Notes under the pieces: model-generated
Told to the model about the DNA's origin: nothing
What the model saw: the letters and a program-made list of their open reading frames with translations, nothing else
Database searches by the model: none
Assembly: GCA_032622095.1 (NCBI GenBank)
Contig: CP136068.1
Location: 150,053,365-150,117,364 of the forward strand
Length of the DNA: 64,000 nucleotides
Source: Siphonodentalium dalli
Taxonomy: Eukaryota > Mollusca > Scaphopoda > Gadilida > Siphonodentaliidae
Reading direction: 5' to 3'
Made by a program: the position numbers and the translations under genes
Shown: one piece after another, positions 34,344 through 43,369 of the stretch
Numbering within the stretch: the stretch's first letter is position 1
Layout of the letters: each line of letters begins with the position of its first letter

Positions 34344-36566
34344 AAAATAAAGGCAACATGCACACGTATACATGCAGATATATATTGTAAACTAGATACT
34401 TTAGAAACAACCAACCCAAAACAATATTGGGAAATCATAACAAAAATGCGGCAGAGACCGCTCTCACAAAATGAACTTGATGCTGATCGATCAGTTGATT
34501 TTTTCACTGAGCTTTATTGTCCGAAACCTGATAATCCAGATTGTGGATTATCTTCGGACACATATCAAACTTGTAATCAAGCTATCAATAATGATGATAT
34601 CACGACAGAGGAAGTTCTTGGCGCTACAAGAGAACTAAAAAACGGAAAGGCGATTGGACCCGACCAAATTTCGAACGAATTGCTGAAGTCACTCGTTCCA
34701 TTGATAATTGATGAAATTGTAAAATTGTTTAACTTAATTCTGGAGACAGGACATTATCCGAGTGATTGGAGCGAATCTACCCTCACTTTAATTCACAAAA
34801 AAGGAGACAAAAGTGATCCCAATAACTACAGGGCAATAGCAATATCATCGGCGGTCGGTAAATTGTTTAACAAAATAATTAATCGTCGGTTAATCGATTT
34901 CTTACATGTAAACAATATTATCAGCGAAAACCAATTTGGTTTTTCGAAAGGGAAGAGCACCATTGATGGAGCATTTGTTCTGCACGCGGCCATTCAAAAA
35001 TACAAACGATTGGGAAAGCCCCTATATGCTGCATTCATAGATTTCAGAAAAGCGTTCGATACAGTAAACAGACAATTACTTTTTAAAAAATTAAAATGCG
35101 CGGGCATTAAGGGACTCATACTACGGATAATACAGTCACTATATGACAATAGCTACTATATCACCAAAACAAACAAAGGGTTGGGGCCTCCATGCTTATC
35201 CACGATAGGTGTTAGGCAGGGATACATATTGTCCCCAAACCTGTTCAAAATCTTTATTGACGACATTAAAAAAGAGTTTGACAGTCCTTGCGAGGCTGTC
35301 CATTTAGGCAATGATACACTTAATCACATTTTATTCGCTGACGACCTGGTTTTACTTTCTGATACCCCAAGTGGGCTACAGTGCTGTCTAAACAGACTAA
35401 ATAGATACACTGAGAACAATAAACTCACCGTGAACACTGATAAAACTAAATGTGTGGTGTTTAGAAGTAGGAAAACAAAAACTTTACCAGACTTTCACAT
35501 TGGAAATCAAAAGTTGGAAATTGTTAATGAATACAATTATCTTGGAATTAAATTTAGTAATACGGGTAGATTCTCACATGCAATGGAAGAATTGAGTGCT
35601 AAAGGACTCAAAGCAATGCATTCTTTATTTAACGCACGTACAAACGACGCACCGATTCCACTAGTGACTTCTGTAAAACTCTTCGATAGATTAATTAAGC
35701 CGATATTGTTATATGGTAGCGAAATATGGTGTGTGGAAATAACCACTAAAAATCACGACCGCCTTCCATGTGAGAAGGTACACATAAAATATTGTAAGCG
35801 GTTACTCGGAGTCGGCAGATTTTCTTCGAACAACGCGGTTCGCGCCGAGTTAGGGAGCCACCCATTATTTATTGACGTGGCATGCAGACTTTCATCTTAT
35901 GTAATTAAGATAATTTCACGGTCGGACTGTAATCTGCTCCGTAATGCTGCGTTGGAACAACAAGTGGCATCGGTTAAGAAATCAATCTTCAAAACGGCAG
36001 AATCACTGGGGTGGAATATTGCAGACCTAAACAACCCGGGTCCAGTTCTGAGTCAATTCAAAAGAAATCTTATTGAAGATTATTATATATATTTCAGACA
36101 GAGTCTCACTGATGAATGCTCAAAAACGGGAAGTAATAAATTACGAACATACCGACTTTTCAAACTTAAGTACGAAATAGAACCTTATCTTCTTCACACA
36201 CCATCAATAGAAAATAGAATCGTTTTTACTAGACTGCGTATAAGTAATCATAAACTGGCTATTGAAAAGGGACGTCACACCCAACCACCGACGGCATTGG
36301 AACAAAGACTATGTATATTTTGTTCCGATGATGCTATTGAAGATGAAAAACACTTTCTTTTGGAATGTAGTGCTTACCGCACACCGCGGCTCGAACTAAT
36401 AACTCTTATGAAGACACAGTTCCCAGACTTTGAAAACATGACACAAACTGAACAGCTTGTCAAAATCCTATCCAACAATATTTCAAATTCATGCACTTCA
36501 ATATGTCATATAATCCGAAAATTATTTTCCGCACGCGATGAGCTTCGCCTCATAAGCAATGAATAA
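34344..36566 (+). CDS. non-LTR retrotransposon reverse transcriptase, 5'-truncated ORF2
   Basis: First in-frame ATG is at 34446 (706 residues), but the frame is open and family-like from about 34344 (NPKQYWEIITKM precedes that ATG), so the start is a truncation and not a natural one. From the ATG, RT motifs are intact: fingers LIHKKGDKSDPNNYRAI (115-131), motif A FIDFRKAFDTV (197-207), motif B RQGYILSPNLFKIF (257-270), catalytic FADD at 297-300, and a C-terminal C-x2-C-x9-H-x4-C zinc-binding region (C623, C626, H636, C641). The apurinic endonuclease domain is missing. It copies element RNA at the target site during retrotransposition. Intact RT with lost 5' end implies a fairly young, dead-on-arrival copy. 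Its 3' UTR is interrupted by the Polinton. Confidence 0.92.
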   Translation, partial: KIKATCTRIHADIYCKLDTLETTNPKQYWEIITKMRQRPLSQNELDADRSVDFFTELYCPKPDNPDCGLSSDTYQTCNQAINNDDITTEEVLGATRELKNGKAIGPDQISNELLKSLVPLIIDEIVKLFNLILETGHYPSDWSESTLTLIHKKGDKSDPNNYRAIAISSAVGKLFNKIINRRLIDFLHVNNIISENQFGFSKGKSTIDGAFVLHAAIQKYKRLGKPLYAAFIDFRKAFDTVNRQLLFKKLKCAGIKGLILRIIQSLYDNSYYITKTNKGLGPPCLSTIGVRQGYILSPNLFKIFIDDIKKEFDSPCEAVHLGNDTLNHILFADDLVLLSDTPSGLQCCLNRLNRYTENNKLTVNTDKTKCVVFRSRKTKTLPDFHIGNQKLEIVNEYNYLGIKFSNTGRFSHAMEELSAKGLKAMHSLFNARTNDAPIPLVTSVKLFDRLIKPILLYGSEIWCVEITTKNHDRLPCEKVHIKYCKRLLGVGRFSSNNAVRAELGSHPLFIDVACRLSSYVIKIISRSDCNLLRNAALEQQVASVKKSIFKTAESLGWNIADLNNPGPVLSQFKRNLIEDYYIYFRQSLTDECSKTGSNKLRTYRLFKLKYEIEPYLLHTPSIENRIVFTRLRISNHKLAIEKGRHTQPPTALEQRLCIFCSDDAIEDEKHFLLECSAYRTPRLELITLMKTQFPDFENMTQTEQLVKILSNNISNSCTSICHIIRKLFSARDELRLISNE

Positions 36567-36588
36567 ATGAAGACGAGACGACCCTATG
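36567..36588 (+). other. LINE 3' UTR, left of Polinton insertion
   Basis: 22 bp between the RT stop codon and the Polinton end; continues after the element at 53729. Confidence 0.7.
36583..36588. repeat. 6-bp target site duplication, left (CCTATG)
   Basis: CCTATG directly abuts the left terminal repeat and is repeated at 53729-53734. Six-bp duplications are the Polinton/Maverick norm. Confidence 0.93.
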
Positions 36589-37029
36589 AGTAGTAATGGG
36601 GGGCACTATGGCCCAGTACCCCCCAGTGGGGGGCACTATGGCCCAGTACCCCCCAGTGGGGGGCACTATGGCCCAGTACCCCCCAGTGGGGGGCACTATG
36701 GCCCAGTATCGAATACTGGACCATCTATGGTCCAGTATTCGATACTGGGCCATAGTGCCCCCCAGTGGGGGGCACTATGGCCCAGTATCGAATACTGGAC
36801 CATAGATGGTCCAGTATTCGATACTGGGCCATAGTGCCCCCCACTGGGGGGTACTGGGCCATAGTGCCCCCCACTGGGGGGTACTGGGCCATAGTGCCCC
36901 CCACTGGGGGGGTACTGGGCCATAGTGCCCCCCACTGGGGGGTACTGGGCCATAGTTCCCCCCTGAGGATAGATATTCCTGTCATTGATGTGATATTTCT
37001 GATCGGAAAAAATGAAAATGGACTTAGAC
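36589..37029 (+). repeat. left terminal inverted repeat with 30-bp minisatellite
   Basis: About 441 bp. A 30-bp unit (GGGGGGCACTATGGCCCAGT plus ACCCCCCAGT) is repeated about four times forward, then a palindromic AGTATCGAATACTGGACC block occurs twice, then about five units in the opposite orientation. The inner part (GATAGATATTCCTGTCATTG to TGGACTTAGA) matches the right repeat. Open frames over it, rich in PPVGGTMAQY, are by-products. Confidence 0.92.
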
Positions 37030-37413
37030 ATTTTTTCATTACTAATTTTAAAGTTTGTATAATTCTGACCAGAGATGACACATCGACACGAACAGAATCA
37101 ATTGGTGGGGATGCTACAGTGAAAACGATTTTGTTGAAATTTATCATTTATTTTTCAAAAACAAGAACAAGAACAATGAACAATAATATATTATTATACA
37201 TCAATAATATTAACAAAGAACAATAATTTATGTACAAAACAAGGTCTCAGATTTGAAGAAACTTAATTGAACATCCTACAACATCCTACAACATCCTACG
37301 CTGAATCAATAACAAAAGAGTCTATTTTGTGGAGTTGTTGACACATTCGTTGTTATCTGGTCGTCGTCTTCTTTGCGTTGTATGTATATCAGCCGTCGAT
37401 GTGCTGGTGAAGT
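37030..37413. other. Polinton non-coding stretch beside the left end
   Basis: No gene recognised. Contains three tandem CAACATCCTAC units (about 37272-37303). It is the expected 3' region for the leftward gene block; no histone-type stem-loop is seen here. Confidence 0.55.
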
Positions 37414-37887
37414 TTAATTCAACAGCAAATTTGCTTTTCTGTATAATCGACCATTGTGTTTTCCAAACCATCGAACTATTGTTCTGTCATTCTTGAAGAA
37501 ATCCCGAGAATTGAATAATCTTTTCATCCTCTTTCCTTTCATCATGTGGTGGAGTGCGAATATACAATATAATCCACACACATTTGTCGCACGATGTTGA
37601 TATCGTGTTGTATTCATAGTCCATGCTGATGAGTTCCTTTTTATGAATGGTAACATATATCGTCTCGGTGGTGGTAGTCCAAATGAGTCGAAGTATACAG
37701 CTGATCTTCCCTTGAATAACATCAAGGTCCAGTGTTCTCCTGGCTGATCCGATGAGTGCGTGTTCACAATATATGCTTGAATATGTTGTGGTTTCTTCTC
37801 TGGTAACAGATCTCTAGCACAAACATATGTGTTAAGTTTACGCAACCAGGAATTGTCTAGAATATATTGAAGTTCAGCTGTCTGCAT
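37414..37887 (-). CDS. PRO: adenain-like cysteine protease (Polinton PRO)
   Basis: 157 residues, a normal length for Polinton and adenovirus-type maturation proteases (C48-like fold). Catalytic residues are visible: His52 in GEHWTLMLF, Asp67 in YFDSFG, Gln97 in RYQHRATN and Cys104 in NVCGLYCIF. By family knowledge it matures capsid proteins. ATG at 37885-37887 overlaps the end of the upstream gene by 14 nt, suggesting coupled expression. It is the last gene of the leftward block. No break seen. Confidence 0.9.
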   Translation of the reverse strand: MQTAELQYILDNSWLRKLNTYVCARDLLPEKKPQHIQAYIVNTHSSDQPGEHWTLMLFKGRSAVYFDSFGLPPPRRYMLPFIKRNSSAWTMNTTRYQHRATNVCGLYCIFALHHMMKGKRMKRLFNSRDFFKNDRTIVRWFGKHNGRLYRKANLLLN

Positions 37888-38332
37888 CGTTGTAATTCTC
37901 TTTGACTCGCTGTGACCACATCAGAGTCCACTCTGCATCGAATTTTTTGCGGTTGAGCTCCAAACTGTTTCTCAGATGATCCCACATAAGGTATGCTTCG
38001 AACTTCTCCTTGCAGTGTGGGTTTAACTCCATCAGCTTCGGGAACCATCTTTCCATAACATTGTATATGTCAAGTTTAATCAGTGCTAAGTCGATAAACT
38101 GGTTTGTCCAATCATCAGTTGTAGAGAACAAACACAGAACATGTTCACGTTGACTAGGATGTTCTATTTTACATCCTTCACAGTTTGCTGACACTTCCTT
38201 GCGAATAATTTCTTGTAGTTCTTCAATCGTAGCGTTGTTGAGTGTGTCCAAGATCAGTTTTAATCTCGGAGCAACGTGTTGTGAACGTCGGTATTCTTCA
38301 TAGTAGTTCCATAGCTGTGTTGTGAACTCCAT
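37874..38332 (-). CDS. conserved Polinton protein with Cys/His motif
   Basis: 152 residues. A likely zinc-binding cluster C51-x2-C54, H58, H64, C67 lies in the segment CEGCKIEHPSQREHVLCL; the rest is helical with many Trp/Tyr and charged residues. I recall this HPSQ-type protein as common beside the capsid genes of invertebrate Polintons, but its function is not known to me. It sits one nucleotide after the capsid gene's stop and overlaps the protease start. Confidence 0.7.
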   Translation of the reverse strand: MEFTTQLWNYYEEYRRSQHVAPRLKLILDTLNNATIEELQEIIRKEVSANCEGCKIEHPSQREHVLCLFSTTDDWTNQFIDLALIKLDIYNVMERWFPKLMELNPHCKEKFEAYLMWDHLRNSLELNRKKFDAEWTLMWSQRVKENYNDADS

Positions 38333-38333
38333 C

Positions 38334-39638
38334 CTAATAGTCAGTAAGCACTTCTCTCAAAGCTGTGATCTCTATTTCACTGTCGAATTCAGCATACACC
38401 AAAACGTTGACGGCTGTAGTGAGAGCTGTCAAGAACTGAAGCTCCAAACGCAGGTTCCCTGTCTTTATAGGATGTAGATGTCCCTCGTCGCTTCCTTGGT
38501 CCGGTGTCAAGTCGAAACCCCACAAACAATAACCATTCATATATTCTTTTAAATTAATGCCAATTGATTTGTTAACACCAAACATTCCTAAAGATTGATA
38601 CAAAGATAAATATGATCTGAGACATTGTTTTGTTGCGAAGTTTGGTTCAAATGGACGGTTATGTATTGTATGACCGTCTTGACTAACTTCCAATTTATTC
38701 AAACTGAAATGTTTGAAGTGGAATGGATTGGTACCCAAATCTCCATTCATATCTTTATTTTCGACCAACGCAATAAAAAGTCTCTTTGGTAATTGTCCTT
38801 GAAATAAGTGGTCTTCAATTTTTGATCTAAGTCCAGTACTAATTGTGAAAGTTTTTATTTCTACTCGTCTGATAGGTAGTTTCATTTTTGACTGGGCAAT
38901 TTCTTGATTTAATTTATTTGAGACCGCTGGAAAGAGACTAACTGTTCTGACATGGAACACTGCTGATTCGAAAACAATTTGTCCATCCTCGGAGCCAATG
39001 AGGCAAAATTTTGATGGTGATCTGTTTAATCTGATACGAATTTCAATTCCATTTGGTAAATATTTTTCTTGAAGAAACAGATCGGTGTGTAAGCGTCCGC
39101 ATAGTTCAACAAATTTACTACCAGTGATCAAACTTTCTCTAGAAGTTAATCCAGCATTAGCACCACCTTTGGTGCTCTCTTCAAATTGTTCTGCTGTATC
39201 GCCATACCACATTTCTAAATTTGCTAATTGATTATCTTTATATTCTTGAGAGTATCCCAACAGATTTTCGAAATATGCTCGGTATGGGTAAGTGTCAGAA
39301 TTCGAAGTTATCAATTTGTTGTTCAAGTAAACATCGATACTGCTGAACATGCTATGAAAGAAATTGTTAACAGGTGCTAATTCCGTAGCAGCTACCAAAT
39401 TAGTTCCATCTTTTTTTGTAATTTTGAATTTCACATAAAGATAAGATTGATTAATATCTGTCCACTTTTCGGTTTGAGATGGTATGACAAACTCTATCGG
39501 AGCAGAATTATTCAGCGGTGCAATAGGATGATTTTCGATCCACTGCGATTCTGACATTGTAGCCACCGTTGGTGGAACATGTGTTATATCAAGTTCCGAT
39601 TTATTGCATTCGCATGATCCATTTACCATTTGTGCCAT
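38334..39638 (-). CDS. MCP: major capsid protein, double jelly-roll
   Basis: 434 residues, of the F54H12.2-like family that was assigned as the Polinton double-jelly-roll major capsid protein. Recognisable features are the N-terminal SQWIENHPIAPL segment, PIEFVIPSQTEKWTDINQSY, the YPYRAYFENLLGYS region and a C-terminal NVLVYAEFDSEIEI strand pair. It would form hexon-like trimers of an icosahedral shell. ATG start at 39636-39638; the next gene upstream ends two bases before. No break is seen, so the capsid gene appears intact. Confidence 0.9.
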   Translation of the reverse strand: MAQMVNGSCECNKSELDITHVPPTVATMSESQWIENHPIAPLNNSAPIEFVIPSQTEKWTDINQSYLYVKFKITKKDGTNLVAATELAPVNNFFHSMFSSIDVYLNNKLITSNSDTYPYRAYFENLLGYSQEYKDNQLANLEMWYGDTAEQFEESTKGGANAGLTSRESLITGSKFVELCGRLHTDLFLQEKYLPNGIEIRIRLNRSPSKFCLIGSEDGQIVFESAVFHVRTVSLFPAVSNKLNQEIAQSKMKLPIRRVEIKTFTISTGLRSKIEDHLFQGQLPKRLFIALVENKDMNGDLGTNPFHFKHFSLNKLEVSQDGHTIHNRPFEPNFATKQCLRSYLSLYQSLGMFGVNKSIGINLKEYMNGYCLWGFDLTPDQGSDEGHLHPIKTGNLRLELQFLTALTTAVNVLVYAEFDSEIEITALREVLTDY

Positions 39639-39640
39639 GA

Positions 39641-40015
39641 TTAATCAAAAATATCAAGAGCTCGACTGCTAGGATGATTTTTCGACTGACTTTTTCGGCG
39701 TTTGACAGCTGAATGATTCATTTTTGAAGTCGCTACTCTTTTTCTAGGTTTTTTTCTCGAGTTCAAAATTTGATTTTTAGCTTGTGTGCCAAAAGATTTT
39801 AAAGCTTTTTTACCTTCAGACATCAACGCTTCTTTCGGACTTTTACCTTGATTAATAATTTCATCTGCAACACCAAAAGTGTGTTTTTTCGCAAGTTGTA
39901 AAGCTGTCCGACCAAGCGGTTTTAGAAATGGTATAGCAGATCTCATAACTGATTTGAAAATTGAACCAATACCATTACCATATTGCCGTGGTACGCCTCT
40001 ATACACGGGGAACAT
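39641..40015 (-). CDS. small basic Polinton virion-associated protein (unassigned)
   Basis: 124 residues. N-terminus YRGVPRQYGNGIGSIFKSVM is followed by an amphipathic helix (RSAIPFLKPLGRTALQLAKK) and a Lys/Arg-rich tail (SRKKPRKRV, KRRKSQSK). The position between the two capsid genes and this layout recall pVI/core-type minor virion proteins of adenoviruses, but that is analogy. It likely binds DNA or the inner capsid. No homology asserted. Confidence 0.65.
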   Translation of the reverse strand: MFPVYRGVPRQYGNGIGSIFKSVMRSAIPFLKPLGRTALQLAKKHTFGVADEIINQGKSPKEALMSEGKKALKSFGTQAKNQILNSRKKPRKRVATSKMNHSAVKRRKSQSKNHPSSRALDIFD

Positions 40016-40020
40016 TGTTT

Positions 40021-40872
40021 TTAGAACTCCTCTCGTTTTCTGAAATGTAGCTTCACCAAAGACTTACCACCGATAAACTGAATTGATTTTCCTGTGTCGC
40101 CACTTATATTTACACTAATTTTGTCAAAGTATGACTTTGAAACTGGAACATAATGTAAATTTAAAAATTCATGTTTTACATGTAATCCGTCGATATCTCT
40201 TTTACTTCTGAAAGAAACAACTCGTAAAATTTGTACTTCAACATTTCCAACAAATGTGTAATCGGCAATATCAGAATAAACAAACATTAGATTATGACCA
40301 ACATTCAAATCTACACCAAACGGAAATCTATTATTTGAATAAAAATCTTCAGAAGCGTTTTCAGTTTTGTAACCCAACTTGTGCAAAAGACATTGTGGTA
40401 ATTCAATTCCTAGTTTTGTGTTACTTAAACTCTTGCGAATAATTTTCACACGTTTTGTACCTTTTGAGTACCCGATGTGAAATCCGTATTCGTTTTGCAT
40501 TGCTTCTCCAAGTGTTTCATCAATTACATCTTGCATTGTATCAACTAAATCTGTCGCAGAGGTATACGAACCATTTTGTATCTGTATTTCAAGTGCATGA
40601 ACGCCATCAGGCCTCCTAAATATCTTTTCTTCAAAACGATTTTGAAGAACAGACAGTAATATTGCATCAGTTGTAATCAAATTGAATTTACACGAATCCC
40701 CTGTAACATTGTATGTTTCTGAAGGTGTTATCAGTTCGGCTAATGCAACTTCCCATTTTTCTTTATCAATTTGAACTGGTTTTGGTAATTGTACAGTAAA
40801 ACAACATTGAGTATTGTTTGGATACATTACCATCGAACTGTCGCTCGGAATTGTAATGTAGAAAGGATTCAT
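40021..40872 (-). CDS. mCP: minor capsid (penton-like) single jelly-roll protein
   Basis: 283 residues. The N-terminal pattern FYITIPSDSSMVMYPNNTQC, the segment KEKWEVALAELITPSETYNV, and a C-terminal YVPVSKSYFDKISVNISGDT...LHFR end are the hallmarks of the Polinton penton-like protein. By family knowledge it occupies the fivefold vertices. It overlaps by four nucleotides (ATGA-type) with the upstream two-TM gene at 40869, consistent with coupled translation. Intact. Confidence 0.9.
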   Translation of the reverse strand: MNPFYITIPSDSSMVMYPNNTQCCFTVQLPKPVQIDKEKWEVALAELITPSETYNVTGDSCKFNLITTDAILLSVLQNRFEEKIFRRPDGVHALEIQIQNGSYTSATDLVDTMQDVIDETLGEAMQNEYGFHIGYSKGTKRVKIIRKSLSNTKLGIELPQCLLHKLGYKTENASEDFYSNNRFPFGVDLNVGHNLMFVYSDIADYTFVGNVEVQILRVVSFRSKRDIDGLHVKHEFLNLHYVPVSKSYFDKISVNISGDTGKSIQFIGGKSLVKLHFRKREEF

Positions 40873-41132
40873 ACTTTCAAAATTTCTGCCGACTGATTTT
40901 TCAAATATTTCAAACGCGGTGTTGGTAAAATGTACCCCAAAGAACTACTGAGTAAAATTAACCACAGTTCGTTATTTTCACTTTGTAAACTTAAATGAAC
41001 AATTGCTGTAGCGATTATACCAACAATTATAATAATTTGTGTAAAATATGTTACTTGATTTTTTGCAATTTTTTCTCCACAGATTTGAAATTGTGATGGA
41101 GCATCGAGACCAACTGAACCATTTTGAGACAT
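40869..41132 (-). CDS. small two-transmembrane Polinton protein
   Basis: An open frame runs from 41267, but the likely start is the ATG at 41130-41132, giving 87 residues beginning MSQNGSVGLDAPSQFQICGE. Two hydrophobic segments follow: TYFTQIIIIVGIIATAIVHL and LWLILLSSSLGYILP. The CGEKIAKNQVTYFTQ and LLSSSLGYILP patterns recur, as I recall, in many aquatic-animal Polintons. Probably an integral membrane protein; role unknown. It lies between integrase and minor capsid genes. Confidence 0.75.
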   Translation of the reverse strand: MSQNGSVGLDAPSQFQICGEKIAKNQVTYFTQIIIIVGIIATAIVHLSLQSENNELWLILLSSSLGYILPTPRLKYLKNQSAEILKV

Positions 41133-41142
41133 GTTAAAAGTT

Positions 41143-42237
41143 TTATACCAAATTTGTGGCAGGTATCCAACTGTCAAATTTTTTAGGATAACCAGCCCAA
41201 TGAACTTTAATTTCTCTAACTGATTTACCAGCAACTTTTCTTGAACGTTTACCAACAACTGATTCAATTTCGTAAACTTTATTATCTTTTATATGTTGAA
41301 TTTCTTTACCATAAAATGATCCTGCGATGTTTTCACCATCTAAATCTACTAATTTGTAAGTTAATGGTGTACTTTTACAAACTCTACTAATTTTGAAAAT
41401 TTCTTTTGTCCAATTTGGAAGATATCCTTTATCAAAAGTTCTCTTTGTTTTATTTATTCTAACAAAATCTCCAACTTTCAACATCTTATCTTTTTTCGTT
41501 TTTAACTTTCCATAAAGATTTCTGGAAACTTCAATTTCATTTTCTCGAGTTACTAAAACTGGTGCCATCTTAATACTTCTATGAAAACTTTTGTTGTAAG
41601 AATTCACAAAATCGTGCAAAACATCAACGTATTTCAAAGTTTGATTATGTGTAAAATATTTCCACATCTTTGTTTTCAATGTCCGTTGAAAACGTTCAAC
41701 TATACTTGCTTTTGTCTCTGGATTCTCTGTTGTGAAAAAATGAATTTTCTTAGATTTCAAAAATTGTAAAAATAATTTATTTTTGAATTCTGAACCTTTG
41801 TCAGATTGAAATGAAGCTGGTTTTCGTTTTGATGATTTTAGAATATTCTGAAATGTTTTAACTAAAGTTTTACCAGTTTTATCTTTAATTTTTTCAACCC
41901 ATGCAAATTTTGAGAACACATCAATAACACAAAGTAAATATCTGTAATTGTCATTGTGCTTTTGCAAAGTTTGCAAATCTGCCAGATCAGCTTGCCACTG
42001 AATATCAATTCCTGCAACAATAGTTTTACGTCTGCGAAATTTCCGAACAATTGGTTTGTGCAAAGTATATGTTTTTTGCCATTGTAACCATTTTTTAACA
42101 TCTGAAAGTTTAATTTTGTTATTTGTTTCTTTTGCATTTTTAAAAAGTTGATTTGCTCCACTGAAACCACCAACTTCTTTTGGATTGTAGTAAATTTCAG
42201 TTAGAAGTTTGTCAAATTTTATGTAAGTGAGGACCAT
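41143..42237 (-). CDS. INT: retroviral-type DDE integrase with chromodomain
   Basis: 364 residues. The catalytic triad fits D84 (WQADLADL), D146 (QSDKGSEF) and E181 (ASIVERFQRT), a D-D35-E spacing. A Lys-rich SH3-like part (KVGDFVRINKTKRTF, about 256-270) leads to a C-terminal chromodomain (about 321-364, VHWAGYPKKFDSWIPATNLV). It would insert the element with a 6-bp stagger, matching the observed duplication. The chromodomain would target modified chromatin. The N-terminal zinc-binding domain is short or absent. It sits mid-element and not next to a terminus. Confidence 0.93.
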   Translation of the reverse strand: MVLTYIKFDKLLTEIYYNPKEVGGFSGANQLFKNAKETNNKIKLSDVKKWLQWQKTYTLHKPIVRKFRRRKTIVAGIDIQWQADLADLQTLQKHNDNYRYLLCVIDVFSKFAWVEKIKDKTGKTLVKTFQNILKSSKRKPASFQSDKGSEFKNKLFLQFLKSKKIHFFTTENPETKASIVERFQRTLKTKMWKYFTHNQTLKYVDVLHDFVNSYNKSFHRSIKMAPVLVTRENEIEVSRNLYGKLKTKKDKMLKVGDFVRINKTKRTFDKGYLPNWTKEIFKISRVCKSTPLTYKLVDLDGENIAGSFYGKEIQHIKDNKVYEIESVVGKRSRKVAGKSVREIKVHWAGYPKKFDSWIPATNLV

Positions 42238-42930
42238 CCTTTCAAAATAGTTTTTCTGGTTTCTGGTGTTAAAATATCAACTGAACGTTTTCTTGACTTG
42301 CCACTGATAGGAGTTGCATGAGGTGTATGAAACTCATCACCAGTGTGACCTTTTAAATGTCTTTGCATCCACAGCCATCGATCCCTGTTACCTACATAAT
42401 CTTGTGGTATATTAAGTTCCCCCAATCCACGTAGGAATGTTTCATAACCAACTGGGTTAAAACCTTTTCGGTGACGAACACCATCGTTTATCAAATCAAT
42501 TATATTTGATCCAGTAACTTTTTGTTTCTGTTCCATAAATTAATTGTCCACGATCATCCCATCTAAGTTTAGGATTAGTTGACAACAATGATAAAATTTG
42601 TTGTGCTTTACCACGAAATTTAGATGGCACACTTTCCAATATATGGTCACTCATTTTCCCAAAGTTTTCAGATAACTTTTGTTCAGGTAATCTGAATTTT
42701 GAATTTAAAGATTTTTGTGAAGTTTTCAATTTGTACAAATTTTCTCCAAATAACTGTTACTTTTCTGATTCAGAAATATTTTTATCATAAACTGATTTCA
42801 ATTCTTTGTAAGAATCTGAAACATTTGAAATTGCAGGATCAGGAGGTAATTGAGGTTTATTCATTTCTGACATTTCCCATTGTTTGAAATCTTCCAACAT
42901 TCTGAATGGTACAATAACCATTTTCTTCAT
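42219..42930 (-). pseudogene. conserved Polinton accessory gene, broken (one stop, one frameshift)
   Basis: Starts at ATG 42928-42930 (MKKMVIVPFRMLEDF). An in-frame TAA at 42757-42759 interrupts after 57 codons; the same frame then reopens through 42496-42756, and the conserved GSNIIDLINDGVRHRKG segment continues in the +1 frame of 42219-42536. The shift maps to or near an A5 run (plus-strand T5 at 42519-42523). I recall the MKKMVIVP start and GSNI-DL segment as a conserved Polinton protein of unknown function. The bases after the TAA are CAG TTA, a readthrough-type context. Either decay, sequencing error in a homopolymer, or recoding. Confidence 0.75.
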
Positions 42931-42950
42931 ATTTATTTGAGATTTAGTTT

Positions 42951-43319
42951 TTACAAAATATTTTTAACAACTGCACCTAATGTTTTGCTAATCAATGGAG
43001 CAAGAAATAATAATGGTAAAAAGCCACCTTTTTGATTCAAAATTTTCTTCTTTTGTTGCAAAGGTTTGTTCTTGTCTGCAAGATATCTGATATGTTTACG
43101 CTTCGAATGTAACTTGCGGTTCTGAGCTTCATTCAGTTTTACATTACCTTTTAAAAGATTTTGACAACATTCTGAAATGCAATCCATCACTTGTTTCGGA
43201 GCATCGTTGATCATTTTCTTTTTATATGCAGATGGAACTTTACTCATTGCAACAATCAACTCACCATATTTTTTTATCAGCGGTGCTTTCCGGCTCTTAG
43301 TTTTTGAAGGCATCTTCAC
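42951..43319 (-). CDS. basic Polinton core-type protein with GG hydrophobic tail
   Basis: 122 residues. The middle has DCISECCQNLLKGNVKLNEA; a Lys-rich KPLQQKKKILNQKGGFLPLL stretch leads to a hydrophobic C-terminus (FLAPLISKTLGAVVKNIL). It is a common small Polinton gene, as I recall. The basic part plus membrane-active-looking tail suggests a core or entry-associated virion protein, but this is inference. It shares the IL-x-Q-(K/R)GG pattern with the next gene. Confidence 0.7.
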   Translation of the reverse strand: MKMPSKTKSRKAPLIKKYGELIVAMSKVPSAYKKKMINDAPKQVMDCISECCQNLLKGNVKLNEAQNRKLHSKRKHIRYLADKNKPLQQKKKILNQKGGFLPLLFLAPLISKTLGAVVKNIL

Positions 43320-43369
43320 AGTCTAAGTAGTTGTCTCAAAATGAGCAGAAAAATTATATGTTTCATCTT

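Noticed and set aside
36586-37226. Overlapping open frames rich in GGTMAQYPPV / PSGGHYGPV
   Set aside because: They run on both strands through the 30-bp minisatellite of the Polinton terminal repeat and arise from its period being a multiple of three.
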